Positions 1 to 7,435 of a stretch of DNA of 64,000 nt are shown piece by piece. How positions within the stretch are numbered: position 1 is the stretch's first letter; each line of letters starts with the position of its first letter. The notes beneath the pieces were generated by a model. The model had not been told where the DNA came from and searched no databases. It saw only the letters and a list, made by a program, of their open reading frames with translations. The position numbers were made by a program, and so were the translations under genes. This DNA comes from JAEUUM01 sp038326165 (GTDB lineage: Bacteria > Bacteroidota > Bacteroidia > Chitinophagales > Saprospiraceae): NCBI GenBank assembly GCA_038326165.1, contig JBBQJT010000001.1, positions 1-64,000 on the forward strand. The letters run 5' to 3'.

Positions 1-756
1 AATCTTTCCTATTCTAAATACTTTGAAGCATTTTATTTTAACAATACTTCCATTCTACAAGGACTTGGAATCATTAAAAATATTCAAGAAGTAAAATTCA
101 GACTCTTATCGCCACAAGGTGACACAGTAATTACCACAGTGAGTGGAATTAAAAAAGAGGTTACTACAAATTGGAAATACGCAGAGCCTTACAAGCAGAT
201 TTTAGCATATAGTAATTTAAGCAATTACTGGTTTCAATATAACGAAGACAATAAAATACTTTATTTCAATTATAAGAGTTGTGCTGAAAGCGAAAATGAA
301 TCTTTTGCAGCGTTTAACAAAAGACTATTTGAGGTCATTAATGAAAAAAGACCTGGAAAATTAATTTTAGACTTGAGATTTAATGGTGGCGGTAATTCGG
401 CCGTACTAAATCCATTCATAAAAGCTATTAAAAAAAGTGATTTGAATAATAAAAATAGTTTTTTTGTTTTGATAGGACAAAAAGTTATGTCCTCATCTTT
501 AATGAACGCAATTGAGCTAAAGAGGACAACAAATGCAACATTTGTAGGAGAGCCTACAGGAGGGAATATAAATCACTTTGGAGAGATTAAAAGTTTCGAA
601 TTACCAAATCTAAATATGCGTGTTACTTATTCTACTAAATACTGGGAAAACTGGAAAAATATGGAAGGTTCATTAAAACCCGATATATTTATATCAAATT
701 CATATTCTGACTTCCTAAAAGCCAATGACAAAGCAATTGAAAAAATTTTAGAATGA
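1..756 (+). CDS. S41 family peptidase, C-terminal part (5' end outside window)
   Basis: The reading frame is open from base 1, so the gene starts upstream of the window; the GTG at 139 is not the true start. The visible 251 residues carry the C-terminal half of an S41 (tail-specific/tricorn-like) serine peptidase. There is a strand ending in LDLRFNGGG, then GQKVMSSS, where the nucleophile serine of the family lies, then GEPTGG. S41 enzymes cleave unfolded or C-terminal segments of periplasmic or exported proteins. The lysine usual in CtpA-type enzymes is not evident in GEPTGG, which fits the IRBP/tricorn-like branch. It ends 25 bp before a family A repeat. The family call is good; substrate unknown. 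Confidence 0.8.
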   Translation, partial: NLSYSKYFEAFYFNNTSILQGLGIIKNIQEVKFRLLSPQGDTVITTVSGIKKEVTTNWKYAEPYKQILAYSNLSNYWFQYNEDNKILYFNYKSCAESENESFAAFNKRLFEVINEKRPGKLILDLRFNGGGNSAVLNPFIKAIKKSDLNNKNSFFVLIGQKVMSSSLMNAIELKRTTNATFVGEPTGGNINHFGEIKSFELPNLNMRVTYSTKYWENWKNMEGSLKPDIFISNSYSDFLKANDKAIEKILE

Positions 757-780
757 CAAAACCGCTTACAGCAGCAGCAC

Positions 781-942
781 CTGTTGCACAACCCCTTCAA
801 AAACACAAAAGCTCGATTTTTAGAGCATAAAACGGCTTTATTAGAGGCGTATTAAGGCATCTAAATGCATTGAATGTGATTTTAGTTTCTAAATTTTGGG
901 ATGCTCATTATTGAAATATCGGGCGTAGGAATTGGATCCTTT
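781..942 (+). repeat. Family A intergenic repeat, copy 1 (diverged)
   Basis: The copy starts at CTGTTGCACAACC and ends at GAATTGGATCC. It shares the same order of blocks as 4699-4860 and 7095-7254: a GTTGC(G/A)CAAC palindrome, an ACACAAAAGCTC block with a GAGC partner, AACGGCTT, TTAGTTTCTAAATTTT and the GAATTGGATC end. It follows the stop of the S41 gene directly and runs straight into the 170-bp repeat at 941. Confidence 0.7.
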
Positions 943-1110
943 AACTCAAATTCAGCGTTAGACGCTGAATCGACGAAATTTTTGGGTATTACCAAAATTT
1001 GTCTGGGTTTAACCCCCTGACGATTTTTTAAATATCAGGGCTTTAAAGTCGAAAAATCAAGGATTTTCGTCGACCCAAAGGGCAAAATCTGCTGATGCCG
1101 ATTTTGGGTT
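941..1110 (+). repeat. 170-bp hairpin-rich repeat, copy 1
   Basis: Matches 20722-20891 with only about 7-8 differences. It is built of inverted repeats: TTCAGCG/CGCTGAA (951-957/963-969), a 9-bp long-range stem TCGACGAAA/TTTCGTCGA (970-978/1065-1073) that encloses TTTGG/CCAAA (981-985/992-996) and CCCTGA/TCAGGG (1015-1020/1035-1040), then CAAAATC/GATTTTG (1083-1089/1100-1106). No reading frame is conserved. It could be a small non-autonomous mobile element or a recombination site. Confidence 0.8.
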
Positions 1111-1111
1111 G

Positions 1112-1182
1112 ATTGTATTTGCCATGTATACTAATGTTTGCGTATGTACAATTGTTAGTAGTCATTTCATGACAAAACGTAC
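1112..1182 (+). repeat. Family D (leader-like) repeat, copy 1
   Basis: Shares TTTGC, then A(T/C)ATATAC, then GTTTG(C/T)GT blocks with 3786-3850 and 4960-5028. Each copy lies roughly 90-125 bp upstream of a new gene or gene wreck, here the vWA pseudogene, so it may carry the 5' regulatory region of a cassette-like unit. Confidence 0.5.
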
Positions 1183-1215
1183 AGTAGAATTTTAACAATT
1201 AAAAATCAAAGAAAT

Positions 1216-1739
1216 ATGGAAAAGAAACAACAGCTGCATAAGCTAATAATTTGAGGCAAAAGAGGTTCTATGGATTCCATTAAGAAGACAATCATTCAAA
1301 GTTTTAATGAGTTGGTGCAGACAGTTAAAGGAATTGAAAAGCAATTTCCAGAACAAGGACATTTTATCTCATTCGTTTCTTTTAACGGCTTGGGACAAAA
1401 TTGCTTCATTTTATTGACCCAGTGATTAAGCTCCAGCAAGTAAACGACAAAAGCTACGAACCAGACGCTTTCACACCATTATTTGATGCATTGGGATTTA
1501 GTAAAAATAAATTGAAACAATCATTACAAAGACAAACTGACTATAATGTTCTAGTGACAGTTTTGACAGACGGAGAAGAAAATGTTTCAAAAGAATTTTC
1601 GGGTAGCGACATTAAAAAACTTTTTGAAGAACTAGAACAAAACCTTTGGACCTTTACTTACATTGGGAAAGACCACGGAGTGGAAAAAATTGCTTTTTCA
1701 CTTTCAATTAACAATATTTTGGTTTTTGAAAAAAAATAG
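1216..1739 (+). pseudogene. von Willebrand factor A domain protein, broken
   Basis: Translation from ATG 1216 reads MEKKQQLHKLII, then an in-frame TGA (1252-1254), then GKRGSMDSIKKTI and continues through HFISFVSFNGLG. The match then jumps one frame near the AAAA run at 1397-1400 and continues as LLHFIDPV...PDAFTPLFDALG...VLVTVLTDGEEN to the TAG at 1737-1739. Joined, this is a complete small vWA domain, but the MIDAS DxSxS motif is destroyed (GKRGS in place of D-x-S-G-S) as well as the frame. Such stand-alone vWA proteins bind a metal and a protein partner. It is decayed here and followed by a family B element. Confidence 0.8.
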
Positions 1740-1884
1740 AGCTGATATTAAATAAATGTTTGTAAAGGAGCATGACGCAAGGGCAGTATTCAGCCAAAAA
1801 ATACCTAATAATTAAGATATTTCATCAAACTATTTTGACAACACACAAGAGGACAAGAAAAATAAATATAAACGGCTACCTTCA

Positions 1885-2020
1885 GGCGTTTGGCAAAAAA
1901 GCGGTTTCAGTGCTTAAATGAAGCTTTATGCTTCCTAACAAGTTCAGTGATGGTAGAAAATTTTGTGCTTTCTGACTCTTCGGTCAGCACAGCTTGAAAC
2001 CCGCTTCTTCGCCAAGCGCC
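1885..2020 (+). repeat. Family B long inverted-repeat element, copy 1
   Basis: Left arm 1885-1908 (GGCGTTTGGCAAAAAAGCGG followed by TTTC) pairs with right arm 1996-2020 (reverse complement GGCGCTTGGCGAAGAAGCGG followed by GTTTC). Inside are GAAGC/GCTTC (1920-1924/1930-1934) and CTGAC/GTCAG with a TCTTCG loop (1972-1976/1983-1987). Related elements lie at 6190-6415 and 8137-8300. Each follows a broken gene. Confidence 0.75.
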
Positions 2021-2141
2021 AAAACGTCAAACTGTCTAAAAACTATTTATTGCAATCAATTTAGAATACCTACTAGGATAGCTACCTTTGAAAAAAAATT
2101 ATGTTGAAATATCAGAGCCTTAATTTTGAGTTTTTATACAG

Positions 2142-2182
2142 ACTGGCGTTAGCGGTAATTTTAAGACGACACTCACAAACGA
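2142..2182 (+). repeat. Family C junction repeat, copy 1
   Basis: GCGTTAGCGGTAATTTTA followed by GACGACACTC resembles 2988-3033 (GATTTAGCGGTCATTTTA followed by GCAACACTC). Both sit 20-30 bp ahead of an ATG. It probably belongs to the same leader-like element as family D. Confidence 0.5.
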
Positions 2183-2201
2183 AAAAAGAAAGTAATCACA
2201 G

Positions 2202-2579
2202 ATGAACTTAAATCAAATTACTATACCGTCTTTAGACATTGAAAAGTCCATTTTGTTTTATAAGACCTTAGGTCTGAAACTTATTGTGAAATCACCTCCA
2301 AATTATGCTAGATTTCAATGTCCACAAGGAAATTCCACATTTTCCATACAACAAGTAGAACAGCTTCCGACAGGAAACGGAATACATATTTATTTCGAGT
2401 GTAACAACCTTGACAAGTTTGTAAATGAATTAATAGACAAGGGCATTGAATTTGAAGAAATGCCAAACGATAAAAATTGGTTGTGGCGTGAAGCACATTT
2501 GAAAGACATTGATAAAAACCATCTTATTTTATACTATGCAGGTGAAAACAGACTAAACCCACCTTGGAAATTGATGTAA
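2202..2579 (+). CDS. VOC family (glyoxalase/bleomycin-resistance-like) protein
   Basis: A 125-aa single-domain vicinal oxygen chelate protein. The N-terminal segment NQITIPSLDIEKSILFYKTLGLKLIV is the typical first beta-alpha-beta unit. The second half contains YFECNNLDKFVNELIDKGIEF and ends with the strand HLKDIDKNHLILYYAGE, whose D-x-N-H-L-I-LYY pattern is standard for the family. VOC proteins are metal-binding enzymes (glyoxalases, dioxygenases, fosfomycin transferases) or antibiotic-binding proteins; the substrate cannot be read here. The next gene starts 1 bp after the stop, so both are co-transcribed as one two-gene unit. Lone VOC genes are common in mobile cassettes. Confidence 0.85.
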   Translation: MNLNQITIPSLDIEKSILFYKTLGLKLIVKSPPNYARFQCPQGNSTFSIQQVEQLPTGNGIHIYFECNNLDKFVNELIDKGIEFEEMPNDKNWLWREAHLKDIDKNHLILYYAGENRLNPPWKLM

Positions 2580-2580
2580 T

Positions 2581-2916
2581 ATGAAAGCAGACGACAAATT
2601 CACAGTTATTTATTCTTTCATAATCATTGAAGGAAAGGAAAATGATTTTATTAATGCTTGGAGCGAACTAACAAGATTAATTTATAGATTTGCAGGTAGT
2701 TATGGTTCAAGACTGCATAAAGCAGACAAACAACTTTTCATTGGTTATGCACAATGGACAGACAAAGAAACGTGGGAACATTCGGGTAACAAATTTCCCG
2801 AAACCGCACACGACTTTCAGAAACAAATGCGTGAATGTTGTTCAGAAATTAAAACCGAATATGAAATGAATGTAGTGTCGGACTTACTAAACGAAAAAAA
2901 ATATATTGACGTTTGA
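2581..2916 (+). CDS. Antibiotic biosynthesis monooxygenase (ABM)-domain protein
   Basis: A 111-aa ABM-fold (dimeric ferredoxin-like) protein. It begins with a strand (FTVIYSFIIIEGKENDFINAWSEL) followed by RFAGSYGSRLHK, a strand LFIGYAQWTDKETWEHS and a long C-terminal helix, the usual order of the family. ABM proteins include cofactor-free quinone-forming monooxygenases and haem-degrading enzymes, but most small stand-alone members are untested. It is coupled to the VOC gene upstream (1 bp gap). Downstream lies a family C repeat. Confidence 0.75.
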   Translation: MKADDKFTVIYSFIIIEGKENDFINAWSELTRLIYRFAGSYGSRLHKADKQLFIGYAQWTDKETWEHSGNKFPETAHDFQKQMRECCSEIKTEYEMNVVSDLLNEKKYIDV

Positions 2917-2987
2917 AAATAAAAACAACCTCTTTCAAGAGTTTGGCAAGATTTTTTTTGCCGTAAGTACAACACAAAAAAAACCTC

Positions 2988-3033
2988 CAAGCGCCCGAGA
3001 TTTAGCGGTCATTTTAGAGCAACACTCTTAAAA
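2988..3033 (+). repeat. Family C junction repeat, copy 2
   Basis: AGCGCCCGAGATTTAGCGGT, then CATTTTAGAGCAACACTC, 29 bp before the ATG of the next gene. The same arrangement precedes the VOC gene at 2142. A short inverted repeat (TTTGGCAAGA...TTTTTTTTGCC, 2941-2962) lies just upstream. Confidence 0.45.
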
Positions 3034-3061
3034 CATATTAAGCTTTTGACAAAATGTAATT

Positions 3062-3673
3062 ATGAAGTATTTAATGACAATCTTCTTATTTACTATTTTT
3101 ACATTTGGACACGCACAAAATATTATCATGATAAAAAATGAAAATTTGGAAATTCCAAAATTAAGCTTTGGCGCAAGTGGAGAATTACTAATTACCGCAT
3201 CACCAAATTCCTCAAACCATGATTTTGACTTTTATCAAGGCAAATGGAATCTTCGTAACAGAAAATTAAAAACTAGTTTAAATAATTGCAGCGAGTGGAC
3301 AGAATTTGAATCAACACAAGAAATGTATTTAGTGCTTCATGGCATTGGTAATGTGGACAATTTCCTTGCAACAATTGATGGAGTTCCATTTGAAGGAATG
3401 ACGGTTAGACTTTTTAATCCTAAAACAAAATTGTGGAGTCTGTATTGGGCTGATACCAACAAAGGAAAATTTGACCCACCAGTTGTAGGCTCATTTGAAA
3501 ATAATGTTGCTCACTTTTTTACCAAAGACACTTTTAATAACAAAAAAATATTAGTTGTTTTTCGTTGGGATGCAAGAGACAAAGACAATCCAGTTTGGAG
3601 CTAAGCATTTTCAGACAACAATGGAAAATCGTAAGAATGGAATTGTTATATGTACTTTAGCAAAATTGTATAA
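3062..3673 (+). pseudogene. Secreted lipocalin-like (DUF1579-like) protein, 3' end broken by stops
   Basis: The first 180 codons encode a signal peptide (MKYLMTIFLFTIFTFGHAQ) and a beta-rich domain with FDFYQGKWNLRNRKLKTS, HGIGNVDNFLATIDG and VRLFNPKTKLWSLYWADT. This resembles the DUF1579/lipocalin-like group of small exported proteins. The frame stops at TAA 3602-3604 inside the conserved end. The same frame then continues AFSDNNGKS, TAA (3632-3634), EWNCYMYFSKIV to 3673, which is clearly the missing C-terminal strand region. At least two nonsense changes have therefore truncated it by about 22 residues. The shortened protein might still fold, but recent decay is the simplest reading. Confidence 0.7.
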
Positions 3674-3744
3674 AATAAAATTGACGACTGGTGAAGAGAA
3701 AAACCATGGACAATTAATATGGGTTTTATGTAAGTGGGGGTGAC

Positions 3745-3850
3745 GGAATCCTAACGAACATTTGTGTTATAACAAACATTTGGGACTTCAATTTGCCATA
3801 TATACGCAAGTTTGTATGTTTACAAGCATTGGTGACAAGTATAGAAAGAC
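3745..3850 (+). repeat. Palindrome plus family D repeat, copy 2
   Basis: ACATTTGTGTTATAACAAACATTTG near 3758-3782 contains a TTTGTTATAACAAA palindrome interrupted by one extra G. The family D block follows (TTTGCCATATATACG, then GTTTGTATGTTTACAAG, 3788-3825). A near-perfect stem with a single extrahelical base is a shape also seen in integron attC sites, but the core motifs of attC were not found. Confidence 0.45.
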
Positions 3851-3963
3851 AGACTTTACAACAGACAACCGTGACAATTAAAAACGAAGTGGAGACCAGC
3901 GACCACATCAAAAACGGGGCGACACTGAAAAGCCATATGAGTAGGAACACAAAAATGAAATAA

Positions 3964-4140
3964 ATGAAAAACAAAGCAATTATTATTACAGCAGTACTTT
4001 TGATATTTTCAATAGGAAATTATTTTAGAATTATTTCTGATGGTAGTATTAGAAATGTTGAGTTTTTATCAATCTTTGCCATAGGATTATTAACAGGATT
4101 ACTAACCACTCAAATAGTTAAGTCAAGAAAGGACAAATAA
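3964..4140 (+). CDS. Small membrane protein, 58 aa
   Basis: ATG 3964 to TAA 4140 encodes 58 residues. An N-terminal membrane segment (AIIITAVLLIFSIGNYF) is followed by a short loop and a second hydrophobic stretch (FLSIFAIGLLTGLLTTQIV), ending with a basic tail (KSRKDK). The positive ends suggest two membrane-spanning helices with both ends inside. No family is recognised. It sits 29 bp before the SRPBCC gene and may be carried with it. Confidence 0.6.
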   Translation: MKNKAIIITAVLLIFSIGNYFRIISDGSIRNVEFLSIFAIGLLTGLLTTQIVKSRKDK

Positions 4141-4169
4141 AGTACTTTAAAAGAACAGACAGAACTAAT

Positions 4170-4673
4170 ATGATATCAAAAGTTAAAATATCTACCATTT
4201 ACGAATGCTCATTGGAACGAGCATTTAAAACACCGCTTCTTTGTGATGTATCAAAAGTACATACAGGTTACGGCTTAATGCCAAAAGTGACGCATTGCAC
4301 CGATGATGAAAATTGGGGGAAAGTTGGTTCAAGCAAAAAGGTTTATGCGGCAAAGTCAATGACACAAAAAGGTGGCTTTGCTTCCGTTGACAAAATTATT
4401 GAACGTAAAGAAAATAGTTTTTGGAAGTTTCAAGTTGATAATTTTCAAGCTTGGATGTTGGGTTTTTACAAATTTTCTAGCGAGTGGAAGACTACTGAAA
4501 TTGAACCGAACAAAATATTAGTAGAATATTCATACTTTTTATATTCTAATGTTATATTTCTTTATCCTTTTAATTGGTTGTTTGCAAAAACATTTTGGAA
4601 AGTATATATGAAAAGAGTGATAGAAAACGTAAGACAAATGGCTTACAACAATGAACCATATTTATATAAATAG
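4170..4673 (+). CDS. SRPBCC (START-like) family protein
   Basis: A 167-aa protein of the SRPBCC/polyketide-cyclase superfamily. The opening MISKVKISTIYECSLERAFKTPLLCDVSKVHTGYG is the first strand and small helices. A central run of strands (WGKVGSSKKVYAAKSM, KIIERKENSFWKFQVDNF) and the long C-terminal helix (FAKTFWKVYMKRVIENVRQMA) complete the helix-grip fold. Members bind hydrophobic ligands in a central cavity; the ligand is unknown. It is intact, unlike several neighbours, and is followed by a family A repeat at 4699. Confidence 0.75.
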   Translation: MISKVKISTIYECSLERAFKTPLLCDVSKVHTGYGLMPKVTHCTDDENWGKVGSSKKVYAAKSMTQKGGFASVDKIIERKENSFWKFQVDNFQAWMLGFYKFSSEWKTTEIEPNKILVEYSYFLYSNVIFLYPFNWLFAKTFWKVYMKRVIENVRQMAYNNEPYLYK

Positions 4674-4698
4674 AAAACCCAGCCACCAATAGGAGAAC

Positions 4699-4860
4699 CT
4701 GTTGCGCAACCCTCACAAAAACACAAAAGCTCTATTTTAGAGCATTAACCGGCTTCATACATGGCCGTTTAAGACACATAATTTTATTAAATGTTCATTT
4801 AGTTTCTAAATTTTGTAGTTCTAATAATTGAAGATAGGGGCTTTGGAATTGGATCTTTAA
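4699..4860 (+). repeat. Family A intergenic repeat, copy 2
   Basis: Nearly identical to 7095-7254. It starts at CTGTTGCGCAACC (GTTGCGCAAC is a perfect palindrome), contains the hairpins GCTCTA/TAGAGC and CGGC/GCCG, and ends with GAATTGGATCTTT. It lies 25 bp after the SRPBCC stop. Right after it (4881-4925) is an inverted, partial relative of the 170-bp repeat: AAGGATTTTCGTCGA and AAGGGCAAAAT on the minus strand. Confidence 0.8.
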
Positions 4861-4959
4861 ACCTATAATACGTAAAATGCGCATTTTGCCCTTGAGCAGA
4901 GCCTTATGAGTCGACGAAAATCCTTTTTTTTGAAGAAATGGATAACTAAATTAATTTGA

Positions 4960-5028
4960 TTATATTTGCGACATATACGAATGTTTGCGTGTATAAAATC
5001 GATAGTGGCAACCGCATAAAAAAAACTT
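4960..5028 (+). repeat. Family D (leader-like) repeat, copy 3
   Basis: TTTGCGACATATACG, then GTTTGCGTGTATAAAA, then GTGGCAACCGC, about 90 bp ahead of the 61-aa gene. It matches the D copies at 1112 and 3786. Confidence 0.5.
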
Positions 5029-5116
5029 AAAATAGACCTACTTTTGCAGTGAGTCATCATTGACTCAATAAACAACTCAAAAAAGAATCATTCAATCGTA
5101 ACTAAATCAAATAATT

Positions 5117-5302
5117 ATGGCAAACAGAAAATTTATGCCCAGTGCACCCAACCAAACACTCTGGGTCGTTGCCCTCATCGTCGGCTTTCTAGGCATTATG
5201 GGACATTATATCCACATGGATATATTGTCAAAGTATAACTATGAAATGTTGCTAATTGGCTTTATTTTACTTTTCATTGGTACGGCATATCGTAGGGTAT
5301 AG
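5117..5302 (+). CDS. Small two-helix membrane protein, 61 aa
   Basis: MANRKFMPSAPNQTLWVVAL begins a short polar lead followed by a membrane segment (WVVALIVGFLGIMGHYI), a charged loop (HMDILSKYNYE) and a second segment (MLLIGFILLFIGTAYRRV) ending in RR. Codons for Pro and Ala in the lead are G+C-rich compared with the surrounding gene wrecks, and the frame is clean. Similar small proteins occur widely in Bacteroidota without a known function (from memory, not searched). A hairpin at 5308-5335 follows the stop. Confidence 0.7.
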   Translation: MANRKFMPSAPNQTLWVVALIVGFLGIMGHYIHMDILSKYNYEMLLIGFILLFIGTAYRRV

Positions 5303-5307
5303 TACTA

Positions 5308-5335
5308 CAGTTACTCGGCAAGATCCGAGTGACTG
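5308..5335 (+). terminator. Hairpin after the 61-aa gene
   Basis: CAGTTACTCGG (5308-5318) pairs with CCGAGTGACTG (5325-5335) with one G-T pair and a 6-nt loop. It starts 5 bp after the stop codon. There is no long T-run, so it is either a weak terminator or an mRNA 3' stabiliser. Confidence 0.5.
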
Positions 5336-5537
5336 TGTGAGGATAATTTGATAAAAGATTTTTGAAGGAATATCCCGAGACGGCAGAAGCGGCAGCCACC
5401 AACATTATATTTAAGGAAAAGTGGCTGATGGAAGTAATTGAACTTTTCTACTCCCCTAAACATCGCGTCAAAATCCAACTTTTGTGCTTTCTACCCCACT
5501 TCTTCATAAATATCCGCCCGTTACCAGAAATTGTATA

Positions 5538-6143
5538 ATGAGAGCACAACCAGACAAAAAAGCTCTAACTAAATGGACAAAATCCGCAATTAGTTATAAG
5601 AACTATCAGGATTTCATTGACAAAAAATCTGAGAAATTTAAACTTTCACTTATTGACCTTTTGTATATCTAAAACTTTAAAGGTGGTTACTCGACAATAA
5701 ACGAACCTGAATCGACAATTGACAATAAATTAACTGACTACTCGAAAATACTCATTGAAATCAGCGAAAAATTTAAAGCGAATGCTTTACACCAACTATC
5801 GGACAATGAAATTGATGAACTTGTGATTTCAATAACAACCATTTGTAACCTGACACATAAAACGACATTCACAAAAATAGACGGCTTCAGCGTTTCATAC
5901 CTTTCTGCTTTGTTAAGTTCTTACTTTCCAACACTAATTCCAATTTTGGACAGGAGAGTTTTAATTAATCTTAGTTTGGTCAAAACTGCTGACATTGATA
6001 ATTATGGCCAGATTAAAAACATTCAAAGATTTTACGGCCCCTTAGTGAAAAAATTTGTTGAACTATGTAAAAATGAAAAAACAAGTATTTGAGAAATCGA
6101 CAAGTATTTATTCACGACAAAACTAATACAACCGAAAGAATAA
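5538..6143 (+). pseudogene. Uncharacterised protein of about 200 aa with two in-frame stops
   Basis: One reading frame runs from ATG 5538 (MRAQPDKKALTKWTKSA) to TAA 6143, interrupted by TAA at 5670-5672 and TGA at 6090-6092. The segments between are open and read as one protein: SYKNYQDFIDKKSEKFKLSL, then FKANALHQLSDNEIDELVIS, then FSVSYLSALLSSYFPTLIPI ending LDRRVLI, then EIDKYLFTTKLI. The helix-rich middle with an SxYLSALLSxYFPxxxPILDRRV pattern is reminiscent of helix-hairpin-helix glycosylase-like hypotheticals, but I cannot name the family. Two nonsense changes with no frameshift suggest recent inactivation. Family B copy 2 follows. Confidence 0.65.
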
Positions 6144-6189
6144 CATGTCGACACACGAAAGAATACCAACTAGTAACAACACCTGGAAA

Positions 6190-6415
6190 AAATTAGGGGT
6201 TTCCTGGAGAGTCGGGGTTAAATGAAGTTTTGCGTCCCGATAATTATCTGGATTTTGTGGTGGCAGACAGTTTTGTGCTTACTGACGCTTCGGTCAGCAC
6301 AGGTACTTAAGCTTTGGTCAGCGTAAGTAATTACGCTTCGCTACGCACAGGTACTGACGCTTCGGTCAGCACAGGTCGAAATCGCCAACTTATTGTAGCT
6401 GCAAACCATCACCTG
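6190..6415 (+). repeat. Family B element, copy 2, with internally duplicated hairpin
   Basis: Shares GGGTTAAATGAAGTTTTG, GGCAGACAGTTTTGTGCTTA and TCGAAATCGCCAAC blocks with copies 1 and 3. The hairpin unit ACTGACGCTTCGGTCAGCAC followed by AGGT occurs twice, identically, at 6281-6304 and 6353-6376. A degenerate third hairpin (TTACGCTTCGCTACG) lies between, so the tip of the element has been tandemly expanded. Confidence 0.7.
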
Positions 6416-6457
6416 CAAGGCTATGACGACAAAACCGTGTAAACAAACAGACGAAAA

Positions 6458-7060
6458 ATGGACGAAATATTAAGACTGACATTGCCAATTTATTTTATAA
6501 TCTACTTCGGACTTGCTTTCTTTTTGAAAAGCATAATTGTGGCAAGACGAATTGGGAAAAATCCACTTGTTTTACCAAAAGACGACAGTGCATCCGGACT
6601 TATTGGACTATATTTTAAGTTGACACTTATTGCAATGTTTATTTACGTTTTAGCATTTGCTTTCTTTCCAAATTGGCACAACAGGTTTTTACCAATAATT
6701 TCATTGGACAGTTTGACTTTGAAATATATTGGACTTGGACTTTTAGCAATTGCTCTTGTTTGGACAATTATTGCACAAAGGCAAATGAAAAATTCTTGGC
6801 GAATTGGCATTGATACTGAAACGAAAACAGAACTTGTAACGACAGGACTTTTTGGTGTTTCAAGAAACCCGATTTTTTTCGGAATGGTTATTAGTTTGTT
6901 TGGACTATTCTTGACAACACCAAACGCATTAACAGGACTGTTCTTAATTTTAGGATACATTTTAATTCAAATTCAAATAAGGCTTGAAGAAGAATTTTTA
7001 AGAAAAGAACATGGACAAACATATATTAACTATCATCAAAAAGTTAGACGATTACTATGA
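6458..7060 (+). CDS. Isoprenylcysteine carboxyl methyltransferase-like membrane protein
   Basis: A 200-aa integral membrane protein of the ICMT/phospholipid N-methyltransferase (PEMT) group. It has about five hydrophobic segments (LPIYFIIYFGLAFFL; LTLIAMFIYVLAFAF; YIGLGLLAIALVWTI; NPIFFGMVISLFGLF; TGLFLILGYILIQIQ). The S-adenosylmethionine-binding C-terminal signature is present: TTGLFGVSRNPIFFG and, later, RLEEEFLRKEHGQTYINY followed by HQKVRR. Such bacterial proteins methylate small membrane or lipid-like substrates, but few are tested. It is intact, stands alone and is followed after 34 bp by family A copy 3. Confidence 0.85.
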   Translation: MDEILRLTLPIYFIIYFGLAFFLKSIIVARRIGKNPLVLPKDDSASGLIGLYFKLTLIAMFIYVLAFAFFPNWHNRFLPIISLDSLTLKYIGLGLLAIALVWTIIAQRQMKNSWRIGIDTETKTELVTTGLFGVSRNPIFFGMVISLFGLFLTTPNALTGLFLILGYILIQIQIRLEEEFLRKEHGQTYINYHQKVRRLL

Positions 7061-7094
7061 ACCGAACAGAAAGCCCAGCAGCTAACAACGGTAG

Positions 7095-7254
7095 CTGTTG
7101 CGCAACCCTCACAAAAACACAAAAGCTCTATTTTAGAGCATTAACCGGCTTCATACATGGCCGTTTAAGACACATAATTTTATTAAATGTTCATTTAGTT
7201 TCTGAATTTTGGAGTCCTCATAATTGAAGTATGGGGCTTTTGAATTGGATCTTT
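7095..7254 (+). repeat. Family A intergenic repeat, copy 3
   Basis: Near-identical to 4699-4860 from CTGTTGCGCAACC through CATTTAGTTTCT, then more diverged to GAATTGGATCTTT. It is preceded by GCTAACAACGGTAG, which can pair with the CTGTTG at the repeat start. No gene lies between it and 7436. Confidence 0.8.
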
Positions 7255-7435
7255 GATGTTTGAAATATCAAGCTCTCCAAACTTATTTTTATCCATTTCA
7301 ACGAACATAAAATTCAAGCCCTAAATCCTGTAAAAATAGAAAAAGTAGCTTAAAATGGATGTAAATCAGCTAAAATAAGCTAGCTTTGGTGACTTGGGTT
7401 GGTTTTTTAGACGGACCGACTTTAGGAGCAATGCT

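Noticed and set aside
3555..3743. 62-aa frame overlapping the end of the lipocalin-like gene
   Set aside because: It is an out-of-frame shadow; the homologous C-terminus lies in the main frame past the stop codons.
5347..5537. About 60-codon open segment without ATG (FLKEYPETAEAAATNIIFKE)
   Set aside because: No proper start and no family recognised; could be a remnant but cannot be supported as a gene.
5484..5537. In-frame N-terminal extension of the 5538 pseudogene
   Set aside because: The extension (MLSTPLLHKYPPVTRNCI) needs a non-ATG start and has a composition unlike the rest; ATG 5538 is simpler.
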